A stretch of DNA of 32,540 bases. It comes from Verrucomicrobiota bacterium. Its GTDB lineage: Bacteria > Verrucomicrobiota > Verrucomicrobiia > Limisphaerales > UBA11358. The notes beneath the pieces were generated by a model. That model was not told the origin of the DNA. It saw nothing but the letters and a program-made list of their open reading frames with translations, and searched no databases. Made by a program: the position numbers and the translations under genes. The stretch spans positions 1 to 32,540 of the forward strand of contig JAGWMQ010000026.1 in assembly GCA_028873125.1 (NCBI GenBank), in the 5' to 3' direction. Below are positions 23,901 to 32,306 of this stretch, piece after piece (position 1 is the first letter of the stretch; each line of letters begins with the position of its first letter).

Positions 23901-24225
23901 ATAGAAACGCCAACTCCTCCAAACGCGCCTTGCCCTGGGCGCTGAGCAGCCGCGGCCACCAGTTCGTGTCCGGAAAATCGCGGCGCGACAGGGACAGTTT
24001 CTCGAAATAATCCTCGAGCAACAGCCACGACCGCTGCGAATCGGAGCAGGCCGCAAAACTGTTCAGGATGACCTGGCGTTCCCCGACGGTCTCCCGCGAA
24101 TCGGACAGTTCGCGCCGCAAATCGGCGAAAACGCCGTAGGTTTGCGAGAGCACCTTGTGGTGCGCGTCATATTTTGTCGTGCCCGCCCGCGGGCCGTTTC
24201 CATTTCTGACCGGACTTTTCGACAT
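20920..24225 (-). CDS. SNF2-family DEAD/DEAH-like helicase
   Basis: ATP-driven double-stranded DNA translocase of the SNF2/RapA-like group, 1101 residues. The ATPase core occupies about 630-1080. It has [20 protein letters not shown], Walker A in [17 protein letters not shown] (about 648-664), motif II [10 protein letters not shown] (Asp at about 749) and [16 protein letters not shown]. The helicase C domain has [49 protein letters not shown] and Q. The first ~620 residues are not a domain I can name; no SWIM zinc finger is seen. ATG 24225 has no Shine-Dalgarno. Possible roles include transcription recycling or DNA repair; not decided by context. Confidence 0.92.
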   Translation of the reverse strand: [1101 protein letters not shown]

Positions 24226-24461
24226 TTGAAAAGACTAGGCTGATGATTTGCGCACAGGCCGGGACGCGGGTCAATCAGAATTTGAAAAAAATTTGAGTCG
24301 TGCGGCGCGGCGGAGCACCCGTGCCGCGTCCGGGGCGTGCGATTGGAGATGCGCGGACGATCCTGCCGCTGATTCATGCCGAGCGACGGGGTCGTGGAAG
24401 ACGCCGGGCATCCTGCCGAATTTTTCTTGCCAAGCCTGCCTGCCCACCCTCATTTTCCGAC

Positions 24462-26024
24462 ATGGCAGCAACGCGCAATTGCGACTTCGACGGTTCGTTC
24501 TATCAACAGGCGGATCAATTCTTTTCCGCGCATCCCCACCTGGGCCTGACGTTCGACGACCTGACGTTGGCGACGTGGTATTCGGAAATCCTGCCGCGCG
24601 ACACGCGCCTGGACACGCGGCTGGCCGACCCACTGCACCTGAACATCCCGGTCATTTCGTCGGACATGGACACGGTCACCGAATCGCGCATGGCCATCGC
24701 CCTGGCGCTCAACGGCGGCCTGGGCCTCATCCATTACAACATGCCCGAGCGCGGGCAGTTGTCCGAGGTCAGCCGCGTCAAGAATCACGTCCACGGCCTG
24801 ATTCAAGAGCCGATCAAGGTTTCGCCGGAACAGTTCATCGGCGACGTGCTGGCGCTGATTGAACAGAAAAAATTTGGATTCAGCACGTTCCCCGTCGTGG
24901 ACGGAAAAGGCCGGCTCGTCGGGCTGTTGTCCGGCCACGTCGTCAAGCCGCGTTACGCCCGGCGCAAGGTGGCCGAGGCCCTCACGCCGCGGGCGCAGGT
25001 CCACACCATCAACCAGAAGGAACTGGGCAAGGACCCCATCGCCCGCGCCGACAAATTTTTCACCGAACACCTCGGCATCCACAAGCTGCTGGTGGTGGAC
25101 GACGCCGACCAGTTGCGCGGCCTGATCACCTTGAGCGACGTGGAGCGCATCACCCAGGAGCGCAACGCGCAGTTCAAGCCGGCGCGTGATTCGCATTTCC
25201 GCCTGATCTGCGGCGCGGCGGTCAGCGCCACGCGCAACGCCTTCGGCGAACTGGACCGCGAGCGGATTTTGAACCACGCCGGCGCGCTGGTCGAGCGCGG
25301 CGTGGACGTCATCGCCGTGTCCACCGCGCACGGCCACAGCAAGGGCGTGGGCGACACGGTGCGCGTCCTGCGCGACGCCTTTCCGAAACTGCCGCTCATC
25401 GCCGGCAACGTCACCAGCGCGGCGGGCGTGGAGTTTCTGGCCGATTGCGGCGCCAACGCCGTCAAGGTCGGCCAGGGGCCCGGCTCGATTTGCACCACGC
25501 GCATCGTCGCGGGCGTGGGCATCCCGCAGATGACCGCGCTCTACGTCTGCTCGCGCGCGGCGGCGCGGAAAAAGGTGGCCATCCTGGCCGACGGCGGCGT
25601 CACCAAATCCGGAGACATCGTGAAGGCGTTGACGCTGTCGCACGCGGTGATTTGCGGCGGGATTTTCGCCGGCTGCAACGAGGCCCCCGGCGACGTGGTG
25701 GAGATCAGCGGCAAATTCTACAAGCAATACCGCGGCATGGGCAGCCTGGCGGCGATGCGGGCGGGCAGCGCGGCGCGGTACGGCCACGAAAAAGGTCCGG
25801 CGCAGAAGGTGGCGCCCGAAGGGGTCGAGGCCCTCAAGGAGGCCTGCGGCTCGGTGGACCGCGTGCTGGCGCAACTCATCGGCGGCATCCAGAGCGGCAT
25901 GGGCTATCTGGGCGCCGCGAACCTCGCAGAACTCCGGCACAAGGCGCGCTACATCCGCGTCAGCCCCGCCGGGATGCGCGAGGCCGTCCCACACGACGTG
26001 GTGGAGTTAAAGACGGGGAACTGA
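24462..26024 (+). CDS. guaB: Inosine-5'-monophosphate dehydrogenase
   Basis: Oxidises IMP to XMP with NAD+, the committed step of guanine nucleotide synthesis. The product has 520 residues. The barrel begins [17 protein letters not shown] and [21 protein letters not shown] pair of CBS domains (about 115-235; [20 protein letters not shown] and [19 protein letters not shown]) interrupts it. The active-site loop is [15 protein letters not shown] with Cys344, and the flap is [13 protein letters not shown] with the Arg-Tyr pair in SAARYGHE, then [11 protein letters not shown] chose ATG 24462 because upstream in-frame sequence is unlike the family. The 236-nt region shared with the divergent helicase gene has no recognised riboswitch. 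Confidence 0.95.
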   Translation: MAATRNCDFDGSFYQQADQFFSAHPHLGLTFDDLTLATWYSEILPRDTRLDTRLADPLHLNIPVISSDMDTVTESRMAIALALNGGLGLIHYNMPERGQLSEVSRVKNHVHGLIQEPIKVSPEQFIGDVLALIEQKKFGFSTFPVVDGKGRLVGLLSGHVVKPRYARRKVAEALTPRAQVHTINQKELGKDPIARADKFFTEHLGIHKLLVVDDADQLRGLITLSDVERITQERNAQFKPARDSHFRLICGAAVSATRNAFGELDRERILNHAGALVERGVDVIAVSTAHGHSKGVGDTVRVLRDAFPKLPLIAGNVTSAAGVEFLADCGANAVKVGQGPGSICTTRIVAGVGIPQMTALYVCSRAAARKKVAILADGGVTKSGDIVKALTLSHAVICGGIFAGCNEAPGDVVEISGKFYKQYRGMGSLAAMRAGSAARYGHEKGPAQKVAPEGVEALKEACGSVDRVLAQLIGGIQSGMGYLGAANLAELRHKARYIRVSPAGMREAVPHDVVELKTGN

Positions 26025-26111
26025 CCGTCATTACGATTGCGGCGTGGAAACGGCGACTTGCCGCAGCGCCATTCCTTTCACGCATCGGACAAAACAATTC
26101 CACGTCGCCGC

Positions 26112-27530
26112 TCACACCGTCCGCATCTGCACCGCGTCCACGACTTCGGTGCCCACGGAGATGGCGCCGATGATGACCACGGTGTCGCCCGGACGCAGGC
26201 GGCCCTGTTCGGCGAGGGTCTTGAGCGCCATTTCGATGGTGTTTTGCGGATTAATGAAATCAAATTCCACGACAAAAGGCGTCACCCCCCAGCACAGGGT
26301 GAGTTCGCGCGCGCATTTCTCGTTGTCACACAGGCCGTAGATCGGCGAATAGCGCGGGCGCATCCAGGCCGCGTGACGCGCCATGTGGCCATGCCGTGTG
26401 AAGACGAGCACCGCGGCCGCCTTGAGTTCGTTGGCCATGACGACGGCGCTTTTGACGAGTTTTTCGCGCGCGGTGGTCAGTTCCGCCGCGTCGTGAAACT
26501 GCGCGCTGCCGCTGCGCTCGGTGCGGACGGCGATGCGGTCAAAGACCTCGATGCACTTGAGCGGGTATTTGCCGACAGTCGTCTCGCCGCTCAGCATGAT
26601 GGCGTCGGCCTCCTCGTACACGGCGTTGGCCACGTCGGTCACCTCGGCGCGGGTGGGCATGGGCGACTCGATCATGCTCTCCAGCATGTGGGTGGCGACG
26701 ATGACCGGTTTACCGAAACGCAAACAGGTCTTGACGATGCGACGCTGGACGATGGGCAGTTCCTCGTAGGGAATTTCAATGCCCAGATCCCCGCGCGCGA
26801 CCATGACGGCGTCGCTTTCGCGCACGATGGACTCCAGGTTGACGAGCGCCTGCTGGTCCTCGATTTTGGCGATGACCACCGGGCGCGGCTTGTCCTTCTC
26901 AAACAATTCCTTGAGCTGGAGCAGGTCGCGCGCCTCGCGGACGAAGGAGAGGGCGATGAAATCCACGCCCAGTTCCAGGCCCAGTTGCACGTCCTTGATG
27001 TCCTTGGCGGTGAGCGCCGGCAGGCTGACCTTGACGCCGGGCAGGTTGATGTGGCGGCGGCTGCCCAGGGTGCCTTCGGTGAGCACCTCGCACTCGACGC
27101 GGTTGCCGTTCTTGGCGAGCACCTTCATTTCAATCGCGCCATTGTCAATCAACACCACGTCCCCGACGCTGATGTCGTTGACGAAATTCTCATAGTTCAC
27201 GTCCACCGAATGTTCCTCCTCGCTCTGTTCGCCGCGGACGGTCAGGGCGAATTTCTGGCCGGGCTGCAAATTGAGCGGCGAGCTGATGTCGCCGGTGCGG
27301 ATGGCCGGGCCCTGGGTGTCCATCATGATGCCGATGTGCCGGCGGCGCGCGGCGGCCGTGGCGCGGATGTCGGCCACCACGCGGCGCATCCAGTCGTGCG
27401 GCGCGTGCGACATGTTGAGGCGGAAGACATTGACCCCCGCGTCCATGAGCCGGCCGATCATCCCGGCGGAATCGGTGGCCGGACCGAGCGTGGAAACAAT
27501 TTTTGTCCTGCGTGCCATTCCCCGTTGCAT
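26112..27530 (-). CDS. pyk: Pyruvate kinase
   Basis: Final glycolytic step, phosphoenolpyruvate plus ADP to pyruvate plus ATP. The product has 472 residues. Signatures: RRTKIVSTLGPATDS and GVNVFRLNMSH near the start, DTQGPAIRTGD, the B-domain insertion (about 75-170), the active-site Lys in PVVIAKIEDQQALVNLESI, VARGDLGIEIPYEELP, ATHMLESM and IMLSGETTVGKYP. The C-terminal allosteric domain ends in DTVVIIGAISVGTEVVDAVQ. Two ATGs (27530 and 27518) are possible; the second begins MARRTKIV, the usual family start. It converges on guaB with 87 nt between them, where I see only weak stems. Confidence 0.95.
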   Translation of the reverse strand: MQRGMARRTKIVSTLGPATDSAGMIGRLMDAGVNVFRLNMSHAPHDWMRRVVADIRATAAARRRHIGIMMDTQGPAIRTGDISSPLNLQPGQKFALTVRGEQSEEEHSVDVNYENFVNDISVGDVVLIDNGAIEMKVLAKNGNRVECEVLTEGTLGSRRHINLPGVKVSLPALTAKDIKDVQLGLELGVDFIALSFVREARDLLQLKELFEKDKPRPVVIAKIEDQQALVNLESIVRESDAVMVARGDLGIEIPYEELPIVQRRIVKTCLRFGKPVIVATHMLESMIESPMPTRAEVTDVANAVYEEADAIMLSGETTVGKYPLKCIEVFDRIAVRTERSGSAQFHDAAELTTAREKLVKSAVVMANELKAAAVLVFTRHGHMARHAAWMRPRYSPIYGLCDNEKCARELTLCWGVTPFVVEFDFINPQNTIEMALKTLAEQGRLRPGDTVVIIGAISVGTEVVDAVQMRTV

Positions 27531-27724
27531 CCGGAAAGCATAACGCCGCGCGCGGCGATTAAAAGTTCAAACTTGGAAAAGGTTTCCCGAATCGTTCGCG
27601 CATACAGGCAGCGAAAGAAGCCCCGCCACAATGATTTGACCACCGAAAAGCCGACGAAAGCAGGCTGCGGGCGGCTGAATTCAGCTTGCGTGAAAAAGTG
27701 ATTTGTCCGAGGCTCTGGAGCGGA

Positions 27725-30088
27725 ATGAAAGCTCGGCAAGCAATGAAGATTGCCGGTCTGCTTTGTACGACGGCGCTCCCTGCCGTGTTGCAAGCTCAAT
27801 TCACCTACACGACCACCGACGGCGCGATTGCCATTACCAGGTATGCCGGCTCTGGCGGGGCGGTGGCCATTCCGAGCACCATCAATGGGTTGCCCGTGAC
27901 CGGCATTGCGAGCTATGCGTTCGCGTTTAACACCAGCCTGACCAATGTCATCATTCCCGACAGCGTCACCAACATCGGAGACGTGGCGTTCGGGGGCGGG
28001 AGCCTGACGGCAATAACGGTGGGTTCAAATAATCCAGCCTACAGCGGTGTGGCGGGTGTCTTATTCAACAAGAGCCAGACTACACTCATCGCTTATCCAG
28101 GTGGCGAGACCGGCAGTTACCTCATTCCCGATGGCGTCTCCAGTATCGAGGACGGGGCGTTCGCGTGGGGCAGTCTAACCAATGTTACCATTTCCGACAG
28201 CGTCACCAGCATTGGAGACGAGGCGTTTTGGGGCTGCAGCCTGACCAGCGTGACCATGGGCGCGAACGTCATCAGGATCGGAGGCGGTGCGTTCGCTTAT
28301 TCCTCGCTGGCCAGCGTCGCCATTCCGGACAGCGTCACCGGCATTCAGACCAATGCCTTCTTTTCCTGCATTAGCCTGACCCATGTCACCATCGGAAATG
28401 GCGTCGCCAGCATCGGAGACGGGGCATTCTCGGACTGCTCCCGCCTGGTCAGCGTCACCATCGGCACCAACGTCGCCCGCATCGGAAACGATGCGTTCGC
28501 TTACTCCGCGCTGGCCAGCGTCGCCATTCCGGACAGCGTCACCGGCATTGAGAGCAATGCGTTCTTTTCCTGTACCGACCTGACCAGCATGGTCATCCCC
28601 GACAGCGTGACCAGCATTGGCGATGGAGCGTTCGAGGACTGCTCCAACCTGGCCAGCGTCATCATTGGAACGGGCGTCGTCAGGATTGGAGACGAAGTGT
28701 TCGGTGACTGTGGGAGACTCACGGCAATCATGGTGAATTCAAACAATCCAACTTACAGTGATGTGGTTGGTGTCATGTTCAACAAGGACCAGACTACGCT
28801 CATCGTTTATCCGGGAGGCAAGACTGGTGGCTACATCATCCCCGATAGCGTCTCAGGCGTCCAGAGCAATGCGTTCAAGGACTGTTCGAGGCTGACCAGC
28901 ATCACCATTCCCGGCAGCGTCACCGGCATCGGGGACAATGTGTTCTATAACTGCCACAGCCTGACCAACGCCGCCATTGGCACTAATGTCACCAACATCG
29001 GGAACGGGGCCTTCGCGAACTGCTCTCGGCTGGCCAGCGTCACCATCCCCGACAGCGTCACCCGCATTGGAGATGGGGCGTTCGGACATTGTGCCAGCCT
29101 GACCAACGCCGCCATTGGCACTAATGTCACCAACATCGGGAACGGGGCCTTCGCGAACTGCTCTCGGCTGGCCGGCGTTACCATCCCCGACAACGTCACC
29201 CGCATTGGAGATGGGGCGTTCGAGTTCTGCGGTCTGATCCGCGCCACTATTGGCAATAGCGCCACCAGCATCGGAGACTATGCGTTCGAATACTGCCCTC
29301 TGACCAGCGTTGCTATTCCCGACGGCGTCACCAATATCGGGCAATGGGCGTTTGGAGGTTGCGCCGGCCTGACCAAAGTTACCATTGGCGCTGAGGTCAC
29401 CAGCATCGGCGACTGGGCGTTCGCTGACTGCAACAACCTAGCCGGCGTCACCATCCCGAACAACGTCACCAGCATTGGAAACGAGGCGTTCTATTACTGC
29501 TACAGCTTGACCAACGTCTCCGTTGGCACGAGTGTTAACCGCATTGGAAGCGGGGCGTTCTTCCACTGCTCCCGCGTAACCAGTGTCACCATCCCCGACA
29601 GCGTTATCAGCATCGGAGACTCGGCGTTCGAGTACTGCGGTCTGACCCGCGTCACTATTGGCAATCGCCTCACCGCGATCGGGGACGGAGCATTCGGAGG
29701 CTGCGCCGCTCTGGAAGGAATCTATTTCCAAGGCAACGCTCCCAGCGGCGATTCGACCAGCTTTAGCTCTGACCCGGGAACTGTTTATTACCTGCCGGGG
29801 ACCTTGGGCTGGGGCGCAACGTATGGTGGCCTGCCGACGGCGCAGTGGACATTGCCGTATCCGCTGATTCTGAACAACGGACCCAACTTCGGGGTGCAAG
29901 CCGGCGGATTTGGCTTCATCATCTCTTGGGCCACGAATATCTCCGTCGTGGTTGAAGCCTCCACAAATTTGGCCGATCCCATATGGACTCTGGTGGCAAC
30001 CAACACGCTAATCGGCGGTTCGTCTTATTTCAATGATCCGCAGTGGGTGAACTATTCCAGCCGCTTCTACCGGATAAGCTCCCCGTGA
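27725..30088 (+). CDS. Secreted BspA-type leucine-rich repeat protein
   Basis: The 787-residue product has a signal peptide (MKIAGLLCTTALPAVLQAQ at residues 7-25), then roughly two dozen or more 23-residue LRR_5/BspA units. The consensus is VTIPDSVTSIGDGAFxxCSxL. Two longer units carry a SNNPxYSxVxGVxFNK insertion followed by QTTLIxYPGG. The last ~70 residues leave the repeat: YLPGTLGWGATYGG, then VVVEASTNLADPIWTLVATN and a final FYRISSP, a tail I associate with exported Verrucomicrobiota proteins. BspA-like proteins are usually surface or secreted adhesion/binding proteins; the ligand here is unknown. ATG 27725 has GGAG 4 nt upstream. Repeat units are recently duplicated at the DNA level. 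Confidence 0.9.
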   Translation: MKARQAMKIAGLLCTTALPAVLQAQFTYTTTDGAIAITRYAGSGGAVAIPSTINGLPVTGIASYAFAFNTSLTNVIIPDSVTNIGDVAFGGGSLTAITVGSNNPAYSGVAGVLFNKSQTTLIAYPGGETGSYLIPDGVSSIEDGAFAWGSLTNVTISDSVTSIGDEAFWGCSLTSVTMGANVIRIGGGAFAYSSLASVAIPDSVTGIQTNAFFSCISLTHVTIGNGVASIGDGAFSDCSRLVSVTIGTNVARIGNDAFAYSALASVAIPDSVTGIESNAFFSCTDLTSMVIPDSVTSIGDGAFEDCSNLASVIIGTGVVRIGDEVFGDCGRLTAIMVNSNNPTYSDVVGVMFNKDQTTLIVYPGGKTGGYIIPDSVSGVQSNAFKDCSRLTSITIPGSVTGIGDNVFYNCHSLTNAAIGTNVTNIGNGAFANCSRLASVTIPDSVTRIGDGAFGHCASLTNAAIGTNVTNIGNGAFANCSRLAGVTIPDNVTRIGDGAFEFCGLIRATIGNSATSIGDYAFEYCPLTSVAIPDGVTNIGQWAFGGCAGLTKVTIGAEVTSIGDWAFADCNNLAGVTIPNNVTSIGNEAFYYCYSLTNVSVGTSVNRIGSGAFFHCSRVTSVTIPDSVISIGDSAFEYCGLTRVTIGNRLTAIGDGAFGGCAALEGIYFQGNAPSGDSTSFSSDPGTVYYLPGTLGWGATYGGLPTAQWTLPYPLILNNGPNFGVQAGGFGFIISWATNISVVVEASTNLADPIWTLVATNTLIGGSSYFNDPQWVNYSSRFYRISSP
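28957..29222 (+). repeat. Near-identical tandem duplication within the BspA-like gene
   Basis: Bases 28957-29084 recur at 29095-29222 with a 138-nt offset and three differences over 128 bases. The offset equals two 23-residue repeat units, so the duplication is recent and in frame. A second, older pair at a 204-nt offset is visible at about 28307-28372 and 28511-28576. Confidence 0.92.
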
Positions 30089-30123
30089 AATATGACGGTC
30101 TGCACTGCGGCATGGAGCAACGA

Positions 30124-30318
30124 TCAAAAACCTTCCACGATTTCTTCCATAACCTTGTTCCTCATTTCCTCGACTCGGCTTCTCACCATTCCCGTCACCG
30201 GCAGCCACACGACCTGACCGCCGGCGGGCCTGTTCGCGCCCCGGCGCGGCGGACTGTGTTGCAAAACCTCGCACCCGGCTACGCTGGAACAGCCGAGAGC
30301 TTTGCCGAGGGAGCGCAT
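30124..30318 (-). CDS. Possible small protein downstream of kup (weak)
   Basis: A 64-residue frame from ATG 30318 ends at 30124. Its end, WLPVTGMVRSRVEEMRNKVM, is helical and charged, unlike typical shadow translations, but the first half is Gly/Pro/Arg-rich. It would follow kup on the same strand after 62 nt. No homolog is recognised and no ribosome site is seen. The remainder of the gap 30089-30380 shows nothing further that I can support. Confidence 0.2.
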   Translation of the reverse strand: MRSLGKALGCSSVAGCEVLQHSPPRRGANRPAGGQVVWLPVTGMVRSRVEEMRNKVMEEIVEGF

Positions 30319-30380
30319 CAACCGTGCCACGGTGGCCCCGCCCGCGTGGCGCGCACGCGATGGCCAACCCGGCGGCCGGC

Positions 30381-32291
30381 TCAGACCTCGATGCGCGCCC
30401 CCAGTTCCACAACCCGGTTGGCCGGCAATCGGTAGTAGTCCGTCGCGCTCTGCGAATTCCGTATCAAAAAGGTGAACAATCTCGCCCGCCACCCGGCCAG
30501 GCCCCGCCGGCGGGTCGGAACCACATTTTGCTGGCCCAGGAAGAAGGAGGTCTCTTCGGGCCGAAACTCCAGCCCGTATTCCTGGCTGCGCCCCAGGACT
30601 TCCGGCACCACCGGATCCTCCATGAATCCATAGCGTCCGATGACGCGGAAGAACCCGTTTTCAAACCCCTCCACCCGCACCCGGTCCGCCTTGCCCACGT
30701 GCGGCACGTCTTCGGTGACGATGGTCAGGAGCACCACCCGCTCATGCAGCACCTTGTTGTGTTTGAGATTGTGCAGCAGCGCGAACGGCGTGCCCTCGGG
30801 ATTGCCGGACAGAAAAACCGCCGTGCCCGGCACGCGAACCACCCGGGCCTTCCGCATGTCCTCCAGAAACGTTTCAAACGGCAGGGTGGCGTCCGCCAGT
30901 TTCTGGCGCAGGACCTTCCGGCCGCCTTTCCAGGTGGTCAGCACCGTGAACACCGACACGCCCGCCAGCAGTGGAAACCAGCCGCCGTGGACGATCTTCA
31001 AGCTGGTGGCGGCGGAAAAGCCGGCCTCCACCGCGAAGAACGGCGCGCAAACCAGGCCGGCCTTCCAGAGGGGCCATTCCCAGACCCAACGCGCGGCAAA
31101 AAAGAGCAACACCGTGGTGATGATCATGGTCAGGGACACCGCCACGCCGTAGGCGCCGGCGAGGTTGCTGGAGGATTGAAACGCCAGCACTAATCCGATG
31201 CAGGCCAGCATCAGGCCGAAGTTGACACGCGGCACGTAAATCTGCCCTTTTTCATCCGGCGACGTGTGTTCAATGTTCATGCGCGGCAAATAACCGAGTT
31301 GGATGGCCTGCATGGTGAGAGAAAAGGCGCCGGAAATGACCGCCTGCGAAGCGATGATGGTGGCCATCGTGGCCAGCGCGACCAACGGATAAATCGCCCA
31401 CGGGGGCGCGAGCTGATAAAACGGATTTGCCACCGCCGCGGGGTGCCGCCAAAGGAGCGCGCCCTGGCCGAAATAATTCAGCAGCAGCGACGGAAGCACC
31501 AGCCCAAACCACGCCAGCCGGATCGGCCTTTTCCCGAAATGTCCCATGTCCGCGTACAACGCCTCCGCGCCGGTGACCACCAGAAACACCGCGCCGAGCA
31601 CCACCAGGGTGAACCAGCCGTTGTGCGTGATGAATTGCACGGCGTAGCCCGGATCCCACGCGGCCAAAACCCGGGGCGCTTGGAGAATCCCTTTGATGCC
31701 GAGGACAGAGAGGCACAAAAACCAGACGAAAGTGACCGGGCCGAATATTTTTCCCACCTGACCGGTACCGGCGGGCTGGAACACAAACAGGACGACGAGA
31801 ATGACGATGGTCAAGGGAATGATGAAGGGGTCAAAAAACGGGGTGGCCACTTTGAGACCTTCCACGGCGCTCAAGACGGAAATCGCCGGCGTGATCATAC
31901 CGTCGCCATACAGCAAGGCGGCCCCGAACAGGCCGAGGCCGACCATCGCCGCCACGACGCGGGCATGTCCCGCCTTCCGCTCCGGAAAAGCCAGCGCCAT
32001 CAGGGCCAGAATGCCGCCCTCGCCCTGGTTGTCCGCGCGCAACACCAGCATCACGTATTTGATCGAAACGACGACGATCAGCGACCAGAAGACCAATGAA
32101 AGCACGCCGAGGATGTTGTCCTCGGTCGGCGGCAGCGCGCTCCGGTCTCGAAAACACTCCCGCAGCGCGTAAAGCGGGCTGGTGCCAATGTCGCCATAAA
32201 CCACGCCCAGGGCGCCAAGGGCCAGCGCCAGGACGCGCGAGTTCCGCGTGGAAACCGGTTTGGGTTTTGATGCGTGTTTGGCGTCGTCCAT
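30381..32291 (-). CDS. kup: KUP/HAK/KT-family potassium uptake protein
   Basis: Inner-membrane K+ importer, probably K+/H+ symport. The product has 636 residues, standard for Kup. The hallmark LGALGVVYGDIGTSPLYALR occurs in the first membrane span (about 26-45). Others are LRADNQGEGGILALMALAFP, LLYGDGMITPAISVLSAVEG, TGAEALYADMGHFGKRPIRL, ASQAVISGAFSLTMQAIQLG and the assembly of about 12 hydrophobic spans up to about residue 430. A soluble C-terminal domain (about 460-636) contains VPGTAVFLSG and HNLKHNKVLHERVVLLTI, as in other Kup proteins. Start ATG 32291, no Shine-Dalgarno seen. No kup-specific regulator or riboswitch recognised upstream. Confidence 0.95.
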   Translation of the reverse strand: MDDAKHASKPKPVSTRNSRVLALALGALGVVYGDIGTSPLYALRECFRDRSALPPTEDNILGVLSLVFWSLIVVVSIKYVMLVLRADNQGEGGILALMALAFPERKAGHARVVAAMVGLGLFGAALLYGDGMITPAISVLSAVEGLKVATPFFDPFIIPLTIVILVVLFVFQPAGTGQVGKIFGPVTFVWFLCLSVLGIKGILQAPRVLAAWDPGYAVQFITHNGWFTLVVLGAVFLVVTGAEALYADMGHFGKRPIRLAWFGLVLPSLLLNYFGQGALLWRHPAAVANPFYQLAPPWAIYPLVALATMATIIASQAVISGAFSLTMQAIQLGYLPRMNIEHTSPDEKGQIYVPRVNFGLMLACIGLVLAFQSSSNLAGAYGVAVSLTMIITTVLLFFAARWVWEWPLWKAGLVCAPFFAVEAGFSAATSLKIVHGGWFPLLAGVSVFTVLTTWKGGRKVLRQKLADATLPFETFLEDMRKARVVRVPGTAVFLSGNPEGTPFALLHNLKHNKVLHERVVLLTIVTEDVPHVGKADRVRVEGFENGFFRVIGRYGFMEDPVVPEVLGRSQEYGLEFRPEETSFFLGQQNVVPTRRRGLAGWRARLFTFLIRNSQSATDYYRLPANRVVELGARIEV

Positions 32292-32306
32292 CGGTTTCGT
32301 CCAATC

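Noticed and set aside
21100-23904. 934-codon + strand open frame opposite the SNF2 helicase
   Set aside because: Antisense shadow; low-complexity Gln/Arg/Gly translation, while the minus strand has all helicase motifs.
24226-24461. Purine riboswitch upstream of guaB
   Set aside because: No purine-aptamer core or conserved loop sequences; only general GC-rich sequence and one A-run.
24450-25994. 514-codon minus-strand open frame opposite guaB
   Set aside because: Shadow of guaB, with no protein-like blocks.
26037-27701. 554-codon + strand open frame opposite pyruvate kinase
   Set aside because: Shadow of pyk; no recognisable domain and His/Asp/Arg-rich composition.
28853-29344. Minus-strand frame with internal repeats opposite the BspA-like gene
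   Set aside because: The repetitiveness is inherited from the sense-strand LRR units.
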